From Treponema sp. (lineage in GTDB: Bacteria > Spirochaetota > Spirochaetia > Treponematales > Treponemataceae), in assembly GCA_021442965.1 (NCBI GenBank), contig JABUUX010000137.1, positions 1 through 7,487 of the forward strand: 7,487 nt of DNA, in the 5' to 3' direction. Of the stretch, positions 1 through 6,878 are shown piece after piece. A program made the translations under genes and the position numbers. How positions within the stretch are numbered: the first letter of the stretch is position 1; every line of letters begins with the position of its first letter. The notes beneath the pieces were generated by a model. That model was not told the origin of the DNA. It saw nothing but the letters and a program-made list of their open reading frames with translations, and did not search any database.

Positions 1-1106
1 CTGTATTTCTTTCACTTTTTATTTTATTCTCTTTTGGTTTTTTAAATAGAAACCAAAGCAAACTGGCATGGAAACTTATAAAAAAAATCTGGTATTTCCC
101 TCTTCTGTTTTATGGAATATCGATTCTTGTTTTCATAATGTATAAATATTCCGTTGATTTTTTAAGAGAAAAACTAAACTGTCCTTTATCTCTATTATCA
201 TCAATAAGTTTTATACTGCCAATGATTTTTGTTGTACTGTCTTTGGTTTTTCTTTCTACAATCAGATACAGTCCTGACTTCAAAAGAAAAACTATTGATT
301 ATATAACAATGATTACCTCTACCATAAACCTGTATATATTCTCTTTGATTGATATTTCTCTTTTCCCTATTTTTGCAGTTGAATTTATTCTTGCATCACT
401 TTCTGTAGTATTTAAAAAGAATTATTTTCATTTTATTATTCTAATTCTATTTGAGATTCCGTTTGTTCCTTATCTGTTTCAATTTCTCTACAATTCTGAT
501 GTCAGTCAAATTTCTGAATCCTTAATGAACAACATTTTTCTGCCTTTTGCAATTTTCTTAATTATTATACCACAATACCTTACAGTTTTTAGAATTTTAA
601 AGGGTACAAGTTTTTTCTTCTATAAAAAAACTAAAAATCCAGCTATGAAAGATTTAGGAAACCTTCTTCTGATTGCAATTTTTTGTGTAATTTTTGAAGC
701 TGTAATCATATTTTTGCTTCCTGAAAATTTTTCTAAAACTAAAAAAACAAATCCATCAAAAATCATAAACAAAAGCCCTGAAAAGATACTTAAAATTGAA
801 ACAAAAACACGTCATATATTTGGGGACAGAATCAGAACTCTTAAAATCGATTCTGATAAACCTTTGGAATATTGTATCATTCGTGTAGAAGGTAAAGATT
901 CAACGCCCGTACTTTTTAGCGAAAATGATTATTATGCAGAAAATGCAACAGTATGTATTTTTAAAACACCTTTTGAGCCTCCTTCAAAAATGGAATTTAA
1001 TTATGGAGAAGGAAAAACCGAAACTAATATTACAGTTACAGCAATTTACGAAGAAAACGGTAATATCTACATGGATTATTACTCTGTTATACAGGAAGAT
1101 TTTTAA
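1..1106 (+). CDS. Polytopic membrane protein of unknown function, 5' end outside the window
   Basis: I do not recognise this family. The frame is open from position 3 to the TAA at 1104-1106 (367 codons), and the residues before the first ATG (138) are already a hydrophobic helix pair, so ATG 138 is internal. It also has no Shine-Dalgarno sequence in front of it. Numbered from position 3, hydrophobic segments lie at about residues 1-13 (cut by the edge), 31-47, 64-86, 102-135 (one or two helices), 141-163, 177-199 and 220-240, separated by short Lys/Arg-rich loops. The last 125 or so residues are soluble. They start with a Lys-rich linker (about 241-265) and continue as alternating polar/hydrophobic stretches that look like a small beta-sandwich. 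The stop overlaps the start of the polymerase frame by one base, so the two are probably one operon. A transporter-like or envelope-assembly role is possible, but nothing in the sequence decides it. Confidence 0.8.
   Translation, partial: VFLSLFILFSFGFLNRNQSKLAWKLIKKIWYFPLLFYGISILVFIMYKYSVDFLREKLNCPLSLLSSISFILPMIFVVLSLVFLSTIRYSPDFKRKTIDYITMITSTINLYIFSLIDISLFPIFAVEFILASLSVVFKKNYFHFIILILFEIPFVPYLFQFLYNSDVSQISESLMNNIFLPFAIFLIIIPQYLTVFRILKGTSFFFYKKTKNPAMKDLGNLLLIAIFCVIFEAVIIFLLPENFSKTKKTNPSKIINKSPEKILKIETKTRHIFGDRIRTLKIDSDKPLEYCIIRVEGKDSTPVLFSENDYYAENATVCIFKTPFEPPSKMEFNYGEGKTETNITVTAIYEENGNIYMDYYSVIQEDF
1093..1098 (+). promoter_or_regulatory. Ribosome binding site of the dinB frame
   Basis: AGGAAG ends seven bases before the ATG at 1106. 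It lies inside the last codons of the upstream membrane protein gene. Together with the one-base TAATG stop/start overlap it supports this start codon for the polymerase and points to translational coupling. No separate promoter is visible for the polymerase gene. Confidence 0.75.
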
Positions 1107-2287
1107 TGAGTACAGAAATTAATCATTGGTACATTCATGCAGATCTTGATGCTTTTTTTGCATCTGTAGAACAATTAGATCATCCTGAATACAGAGGAAA
1201 ACCTGTTATTGTGGGAGGACTTCCTGAAGACCCTAGAAGTGTAGTATCCACGGCAAGTTATGAAGCAAGATTATACGGTGTCCATTCTGCTATGCCTACA
1301 AAGGAAGCATATAAACTTTGCCCTAAAGGAGTTTTTGTTAGAGGAAACTATAAAAGATATTCTGAAATTTCTTGGCAGATTATGCAAATATTTTCAAGAT
1401 TTTCACCAGATGTTCAGCAAATGTCCATAGACGAAGCATTCATTGATTTAACAGGAACTGAAAGACTTTTTGGACCGCCAGAAGAAACTGCAAAGAAAAT
1501 AAAAAAAACTGTAAAAGAAGAAACAGGATTAACTATTTCAATAGGACTAGCTTCCTCAAAATATTTTGCAAAACTTTCATCAAGCATAAATAAACCAGAT
1601 GGATTCTATTTTATGAAACCCGGAACAGAAACTGATTATATGCTTTCAATTCCAATAGAGAAAATTTGGGGAATTGGAAAAAAAACATCAGCAAGAATTA
1701 AATCATCCGGTATTTACACTACACAACAACTATATAATATGCCATTAGAAATTTTAAATTTTATGTTTGGTGAAAACACAGGAACTTTTTTATATTATAT
1801 ATTACGAGGTCAGGCATCAGATATGTTTGACAGTGAATCTAAATCTCATTCGATAAGCAATGAACGTACTTTTCCAGAAGATCAGACAAATATTTATGTA
1901 TGTGAGACTGCTCTAATGGAACTGTCTCATTCGGTTATGTTCAGACTTCTTAGAGAAAATAAATGTTCAAGAACCATTTTTGTAAAAATACGATACGAGG
2001 ATTTTACTACAGTTTCTATCAGGCAAACCTACCCTACTGAAATCATTACTTTAGATTCATTTTTTGAAAAGGTAAAATCTCTTTTTGAACAGAAATATGA
2101 ACCTATGCGTGGAATCAGACTGCTTGGGGTTGGCTTTGATAACGTTACAAATGAAGCAACATCTTTTCAGCAGAATTTATTTGATGACACTGAAAAGAAA
2201 AAGCAAGCTGTTGAACAAGCCATTTTAAAATTTGAAAAAAAACATCCGGAACTTCCTGTAAGAAAAGCCAGAGTATATAAACCTAAA
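1106..2287 (+). other. dinB: DNA polymerase IV module (codons 1-394) of the fused frame
   Basis: All Y-family landmarks are present. The first catalytic motif is HADLDAFFASVE at residues 11-22; D13 matches E. coli DinB D8, and F18 is at the steric-gate position. SYEARLYGV at 51-59 is the fingers motif with the nucleotide-contacting Tyr and Arg. SIDEAF at 107-112 carries D109 and E110, matching D103/E104. IGLASSKYFAKL and NKPDG follow at 146-166, then a helix-hairpin-helix thumb motif IWGIGKKTSARI at 187-198. The little-finger domain spans about 250-350. QQNLF at 355-359 is a sliding-clamp-binding motif, normally at the very C-terminus of Pol IV. The tail to about residue 394 (AILKFEKKHPELPVRKARVY) resembles the usual DinB ending. 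Nothing essential is missing, so this module should be an active polymerase if it folds freely. Confidence 0.93.
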
Positions 2288-5200
2288 ACAATCTGTATTT
2301 TATTTTTCTTATCACTCCTGGCAATTATAAAACCTTCAAAAATTTATACAGAAACAACATCTACAAATAGTGGAGCTGGAGCATTAAACCTTTCAGCCCC
2401 TATGCTTTTACCTTTACCAAAGGAAAGTCCTTCTGAACTTTTTGCTTTTAAACTTGGAGATGCAAATGTTGATTTCTATGCTTCAGGTTATTGGAATATG
2501 GAACTTTCTGAAAAAATAATAGGAGCATTTAACAGATTTACACCTTTTACAGTAACTGCCGGTGTACCTGTTTTTAAACAAAATGTAAATTTAATGGCAA
2601 AAATGACTATCAATAAAAGATGGTATTTTGAAACAGAGTTTGAAGATGAGTTCAAAAAAAGCACTATTGCATTAGGCTACGCAGGTCCAAACCTTGTAAA
2701 AAATGCACGCATTTCTAACAGGAAAATATTATATCCTGACACATATTCATCATCAGATTTTAACTTTAATCCAGGAGGAGGAAGCAATCAGGCTCCAGGT
2801 TTTTCTATAAATCTTTCCCAAAGTAACTGGAACGCAGATTTTCTTTTCCGTTATGATATGCTCAAAACAAATGAAGCTGTATTTTACGGAATGAATTCTG
2901 TACAAGACTTTGAAATTCAACCTGAAGACTATGTTTGCGGCAGATTTTATATTCTCCCAGATGGCTTTATTTCAAAAATATCTGATATTTACATAGAATC
3001 ATCTTCCGGAACATTTTCTGATTCTTTTGGAAGAAAATATAAAAAGATTTCAAGAGACCAATATTTAACAGACAGTAAAGCAAATGCTCTTTATTTATCA
3101 AAAGCAATACAAAGTGATTCCTCCTCTAATTATCAAAAGAATATTCTTATTTCTTTTGATACAGAAAATGATGTTGATAATCTTCTTTTGGAAGCAGGAT
3201 CTTATTCCAATGTAAATTCATTTTTGGGAAAAATTCAGAAGCAGTTTGAAAAATCGGGAATTAATCTTTCTGATTATTCATACAAAATGACTTCTTTTAT
3301 TGATGGCAAAAAAGTTCTTGTTCTTCAATCTTCAGCAAAGTTCAGTCCTTTCCAAGATACTTCAGTTTATATTTCAGGCTGGTCTGATTCATCAGATTAT
3401 TTCGTCTGGTCACACACACTTGATTCTAAAGATGATTCATTTACTGTAAGTCAAACTTTAAAGGGAGATTTATTTTTCAAAAATGATCTTTCGGGACTAA
3501 ACTTAAGTTATGTTGATGTTATTAATATTGATTCTTCCTCATCTATAAAAACTTTTCCTTTTGCAGATACACATCCCGAAATTTATTTTGATTCCGACAT
3601 AACCACAGATTTAGTTATTTTAAAACGTGAGTATTCAAGAATCAGTCAAATTCAAATTAACAATAAAGCCTCAAAGGGCAGCATTAGAATTTACAGAAAT
3701 GGATTACCTGAGTCCGGATTTTCTTTTGACGAAGAAACTGGCTATATACAACTTTCCAAACCTTTGTCTGACACAGATAAACTTTATGTTACCTGGTCTG
3801 AAGAATCAAACGATGTAAATAATGGAGCTCTTATATTTGCTTCAGGATTCAGTTATAAATTTTTTAATAATCTTTTGGGAGATATTGATATAACTGCTTT
3901 CATTCCTGTTTCTGCCTACACAGGATCCGGTCAAAAAAATGCAACACCATTATTTGCTTCTGTCAATTCTGGAATAAAATATGAAAACGAATTTATCAAA
4001 GCAAAAAACAGCTTGAGTACTGCCATAACAAAGGAAAATACTTCAGACAGTTTATTGGTATACGAAAGTTCTCTTGGAATTCCAAAAACATATTATCTTT
4101 CAGCTGATGTCGGATATTTTACTTTGTCTGTTCCAGTTTTGAATACAGAACGCCTTTTATTCGAACCTGATCTTGAAATACAAAATAAAGTTGAACAAAA
4201 CACAACAAATGGAACAACAGACTCTTCTATAACAGGATTTGCAATACCAATAGAAATTGATTTTTCAAATATGGAAAAAGGAAAAACTATATGGACTTCA
4301 AAAGATATTGAACTTTCAAATTTTATATCTGGAAGCAGATTTTCTATAGGACTAAAACCTGTTTGGAAGAAAAACAAAGACTCATTAAATAATCTGGATG
4401 TATATCTTCAATTGGGAACTTACGCAAACAGTGAAGGAATAACAATAGATGAATCAAGAACTACAACTTGGAAAATTTCTGACGTAAACTCAAAGGATAT
4501 AATTACACCACTAAATATTCTTTCAGAAAACTGGCAGGAAGTTTCTGTTCTTTTTTCGGAAAAAGACAAAGCACTATTAACAGGATTTCATGATGCACGA
4601 ATTATAGTTGTAGAAAAAAATCATACAGAGTCTTCTCCAATCGGATACATTCTGACAGGCCCATACGAAATTGAACCAGCATCATTTGATTGTACTGCAA
4701 ATGTAAATACATCTGTAAGAAGTTTTTCTATTAGTGATAGTGGAAGCCCATTTGCTAAAAACACCCAAGGAAACTATGTAACAAAAATTAACTGGAAAAA
4801 CAGTCAAAATAATGCGGCTGAAATTTCATGCGGTACCTTTTTTACTTCTGCTGGTTTTCAAAATTATGATAACATAGAATTTGGTTTTAAAATTGAAAAA
4901 CTAAATAAAATAACTGAAAGTTCTGAAGCACTTGTATTTACACTTTCTCAAAGGCAAGGCAAATTTTCAGAAAATACAGATGCAGTAAAAGCCAGTATTT
5001 CTTCTTCTGCATTAAATAATTTTTATGATGGAAAATGGCACATTATTAAACTTTCCCTCACTGAAAATTGTATATACATTGACAGTACAAAATTAAACCA
5101 AGAAGATTTTTTACTTTTTTCAAATAAAAACATTGTACCAAATCATTTGAAACTTGAATCTAATGGATATTCAGAAGGAACTGTTTATTTTGACGAAATA

Positions 5201-6877
5201 ATATATTCGGGTAATAAATCTATATTCAAAGCACAGGATTACTTAAAATTTGAATATTCCACTGATAAACCACTAATTACATTTAATAATTTTTCATTAA
5301 TAGAAAAACCGTTTTTTTTAGCTGAAGGAACTGCAGGGACTTGGATGTATACCAATGGAGGAAATGCAGAAGCATTTATAAAAGGAAGTGCTGAAGCTGG
5401 AATTACTCTTACTAAAATCAGACTGGAAACTCAAAGTGATTTTAATTCAGGCAATTCAAAAGTGATAGATAATGCCTCTCATTCTGTATATTCAGAAAAA
5501 CCATTTTTTGACATTTTATCATTTAAAGAAACTTTCAATTATTCAGGTTCGGGAATAAGTTCAGACAAATCTGATACCATTTCATTAAGCGGTTCCAAAT
5601 ATAAAATTCCTTTACGCCTTCAACTTTGGGCTAATGCAAAAAATGAAACCGTTCAGAAAACACAAAATTACAAAGGACAATTAAATCTAAATATTCCATA
5701 TTTTATTTTAGAATCAGGAATTAATGCGGAACAGAAAATATCCAGAAAAAAATCAGACCTAATTTATAAAGATTACTTCACAATGTATTCAGATTCTACC
5801 CTGTTTCAATTTTCCCAAGGGGAAGATTCAGCACTAGCAAGAAATGAAAAAATATATGCAAAAGTTTCTGTTCCTATTACTTTCATTACACCTGAAGTCT
5901 TTTATGAACTTAATAATGAAAGAAGCAATTCAAAAGAATTATATAACTCAAGTAGAGCAATAATGAATTTTTCATTTCCATTCAAAATCTTAAATAACAC
6001 ATTTAACTTATCATGGAAAAAAGAAGGCGGTATTTCAAAAAATGAATTCCTTCCACAGAACTATATTGAAGATTTGAATACACTGTTTTCAGACCAAAGT
6101 GTAATTAACTGGTACTACATATCATTTCCTATTCAGGATCTTTTTCCGGATTTTTCACAAAATCTTTCCCAAAACAATAGAACAAATTATTCTTCAATTT
6201 ATGAACTTTCGTGGAAAAGACAATTATTCAATTCATACTCGGATTTCTACATTCCAAGCTCAATTAATTTTCAGCTTGCAAGAGATATTAGCATTATGGA
6301 TAATTTTTCAGATAACTATCAGTTCAAAACTGTTATTTCTAATCAATCCTTTAACATATTTGGAGAAGACAGCAGGCTTTCGTTATTTAAATGGTATAAA
6401 CAGGATGAATTTACATCTTCATTAGAATTTATTATTAAGACACCATGTTCAAATCCTACAGAAACAACTGCTGCAATATCTGTTTATACTCAAATGCTGC
6501 TATATATAAATAACCGAAATTCAATTAAGGCATCTTTAGATTATTATCTTGAGCAGAATGGAACATGGAATTCAAGAGGTACAGCAATATATGATTACTC
6601 AGGAACAAAATCTCCCCTACTTTCTCTTATAAGTTTATTTCAAAAAAATGAAGAAAAATTAAAAGCCGGAATAGATAGAAAAAACTATCTTAATCTTGAA
6701 ATAGGAAAAGACGAGAAAGAGTTTTATCAAAAATATGAAATATCTCACAGATGTGATGTTTCATTTATGGATCATTATTCTTTATATATAACAGGAACAG
6801 CAGGCTATAATCATTTTAGCATTTCTTCAGATTCCATAACATTAGAGTTCAGTCTGGGTGGAAAAATGACCTTCTAG
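1106..6877 (+). CDS. dinB: DNA polymerase IV (DinB) fused in frame to a large exported beta-rich outer-membrane-type protein
   Basis: This is one uninterrupted frame of 1923 codons, about five times the length of a normal DinB. Residues 1 to about 394 are a complete Y-family polymerase, which in bacteria performs error-prone synthesis past DNA lesions on the sliding clamp. Residues 395-408 are a hydrophobic signal-peptide-like core. Residues from about 415 to 1923 are Ser/Asn-rich beta-type sequence ending in a barrel-like last strand with terminal Phe. The start is fixed by the Shine-Dalgarno at 1093-1098 and by the normal spacing from Met1 to the first catalytic motif. No in-frame ATG, GTG or TTG lies near the hydrophobic core: the Met before it is residue 334, inside the polymerase, and the next is residue 433, past the core. 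As written, the exported part therefore has no start of its own. It may be a real fusion, a recent small deletion, or a sequence error. The stop faces the stop of tgt with one base between. Confidence 0.85.
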   Translation: MSTEINHWYIHADLDAFFASVEQLDHPEYRGKPVIVGGLPEDPRSVVSTASYEARLYGVHSAMPTKEAYKLCPKGVFVRGNYKRYSEISWQIMQIFSRFSPDVQQMSIDEAFIDLTGTERLFGPPEETAKKIKKTVKEETGLTISIGLASSKYFAKLSSSINKPDGFYFMKPGTETDYMLSIPIEKIWGIGKKTSARIKSSGIYTTQQLYNMPLEILNFMFGENTGTFLYYILRGQASDMFDSESKSHSISNERTFPEDQTNIYVCETALMELSHSVMFRLLRENKCSRTIFVKIRYEDFTTVSIRQTYPTEIITLDSFFEKVKSLFEQKYEPMRGIRLLGVGFDNVTNEATSFQQNLFDDTEKKKQAVEQAILKFEKKHPELPVRKARVYKPKTICILFFLSLLAIIKPSKIYTETTSTNSGAGALNLSAPMLLPLPKESPSELFAFKLGDANVDFYASGYWNMELSEKIIGAFNRFTPFTVTAGVPVFKQNVNLMAKMTINKRWYFETEFEDEFKKSTIALGYAGPNLVKNARISNRKILYPDTYSSSDFNFNPGGGSNQAPGFSINLSQSNWNADFLFRYDMLKTNEAVFYGMNSVQDFEIQPEDYVCGRFYILPDGFISKISDIYIESSSGTFSDSFGRKYKKISRDQYLTDSKANALYLSKAIQSDSSSNYQKNILISFDTENDVDNLLLEAGSYSNVNSFLGKIQKQFEKSGINLSDYSYKMTSFIDGKKVLVLQSSAKFSPFQDTSVYISGWSDSSDYFVWSHTLDSKDDSFTVSQTLKGDLFFKNDLSGLNLSYVDVINIDSSSSIKTFPFADTHPEIYFDSDITTDLVILKREYSRISQIQINNKASKGSIRIYRNGLPESGFSFDEETGYIQLSKPLSDTDKLYVTWSEESNDVNNGALIFASGFSYKFFNNLLGDIDITAFIPVSAYTGSGQKNATPLFASVNSGIKYENEFIKAKNSLSTAITKENTSDSLLVYESSLGIPKTYYLSADVGYFTLSVPVLNTERLLFEPDLEIQNKVEQNTTNGTTDSSITGFAIPIEIDFSNMEKGKTIWTSKDIELSNFISGSRFSIGLKPVWKKNKDSLNNLDVYLQLGTYANSEGITIDESRTTTWKISDVNSKDIITPLNILSENWQEVSVLFSEKDKALLTGFHDARIIVVEKNHTESSPIGYILTGPYEIEPASFDCTANVNTSVRSFSISDSGSPFAKNTQGNYVTKINWKNSQNNAAEISCGTFFTSAGFQNYDNIEFGFKIEKLNKITESSEALVFTLSQRQGKFSENTDAVKASISSSALNNFYDGKWHIIKLSLTENCIYIDSTKLNQEDFLLFSNKNIVPNHLKLESNGYSEGTVYFDEIIYSGNKSIFKAQDYLKFEYSTDKPLITFNNFSLIEKPFFLAEGTAGTWMYTNGGNAEAFIKGSAEAGITLTKIRLETQSDFNSGNSKVIDNASHSVYSEKPFFDILSFKETFNYSGSGISSDKSDTISLSGSKYKIPLRLQLWANAKNETVQKTQNYKGQLNLNIPYFILESGINAEQKISRKKSDLIYKDYFTMYSDSTLFQFSQGEDSALARNEKIYAKVSVPITFITPEVFYELNNERSNSKELYNSSRAIMNFSFPFKILNNTFNLSWKKEGGISKNEFLPQNYIEDLNTLFSDQSVINWYYISFPIQDLFPDFSQNLSQNNRTNYSSIYELSWKRQLFNSYSDFYIPSSINFQLARDISIMDNFSDNYQFKTVISNQSFNIFGEDSRLSLFKWYKQDEFTSSLEFIIKTPCSNPTETTAAISVYTQMLLYINNRNSIKASLDYYLEQNGTWNSRGTAIYDYSGTKSPLLSLISLFQKNEEKLKAGIDRKNYLNLEIGKDEKEFYQKYEISHRCDVSFMDHYSLYITGTAGYNHFSISSDSITLEFSLGGKMTF
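2261..2347 (+). other. Signal-peptide-like segment at the fusion junction
   Basis: Residues 386-394 are basic (RKARVYKPK). Residues 395-408 (TICILFFLSLLAII) are a 14-residue hydrophobic core, followed by a polar Ser/Thr-rich stretch. That is the n-, h- and c-region pattern of a Sec signal peptide. The core is short for a membrane anchor and ideal for a cleavable signal. No clear Ala-x-Ala site is visible, and there is no lipobox Cys after the core, so the cleavage point is uncertain. It begins exactly where a normal DinB ends. In an intact separate gene the protein would probably have begun with Met directly in front of Thr395. Confidence 0.65.
4238..5215 (+). other. Two jelly-roll/LamG-like segments inside the exported module
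   Basis: The first segment (residues about 1045-1190) starts FAIPIEIDFSNM, contains LDVYLQLGTY near 1097-1106 and NWQEVSVLF at 1142-1150, and ends with GYILTGPYEIE near 1180-1190. This is the strand order of carbohydrate-binding-like jelly-roll domains. The second (about 1225-1370) contains FYDGKWHIIKLSLTENCIYID at 1306-1326, the typical LamG/concanavalin-like 'DGKWH...IYID' signature, and then GTVYFDEIIY at 1358-1367. The ligand is unknown and the folds are inferred from pattern only. Confidence 0.45.
6836..6874 (+). other. C-terminal beta-barrel insertion signal-like strand
   Basis: The last 13 residues (ITLEFSLGGKMTF, 1911-1923) alternate hydrophobic and polar positions and end in Phe directly before the TAG stop. 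This matches the usual last strand recognised by the BamA assembly machinery in outer-membrane barrels. The preceding strand (YSLYITGTAGYNHFSI, 1891-1906) has the same alternation. It supports an outer-membrane destination for the exported module, but is a weak signal on its own. Confidence 0.55.
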
Positions 6878-6878
6878 T

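Larger units (their letters stand above)
2348..6874 (+). other. Large exported beta-rich module (codons 415-1923), possible outer-membrane protein, weakly SprA-like
   Basis: About 1509 residues follow the signal-like segment. They are rich in Ser, Asn, Asp and aromatic residues in alternating patterns typical of beta-strands, with few Cys. A segment at about 505-635 (ISNRK, then FEIQPEDYVCGRFYIL) and one at about 835-900 (GSIRIYRNGLP, then EETGYIQLSKPL) recall, in order and spacing, blocks of SprA-type giant outer-membrane proteins of Bacteroidetes. Two jelly-roll or LamG-like segments lie at about 1045-1190 and 1225-1370. From about 1500 to the end, repeated amphipathic strands suggest a beta-barrel. 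The SprA comparison is from memory of the family pattern and is tentative. Alternatives are a lineage-specific surface protein or a passenger-plus-barrel protein. Function unknown. Confidence 0.5.

Noticed and set aside
138..140. ATG 138 as the start of the first gene
   Set aside because: The frame is open to the left edge with clear membrane-helix sequence before it, and no Shine-Dalgarno precedes it, so it is an internal Met.
925..1122. Short plus-strand frame overlapping the end of the membrane protein gene and the dinB start
   Set aside because: It is out of frame with two well-supported genes and its low-complexity sequence looks like a shadow. The frames at 3627-3818 and 6201-6425 are rejected for the same reason.
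1501..1508. A8 run early in dinB as a programmed frameshift site
   Set aside because: A shift here would destroy the polymerase before its thumb and little-finger domains, and such runs are expected in an AT-rich, Lys-rich gene.
4093..4377. Minus-strand open frame of 94 codons inside the exported module
   Set aside because: It has no recognisable domain, lies fully antisense to well-formed coding sequence, and has no ribosome site I can support; it is most likely a chance frame.
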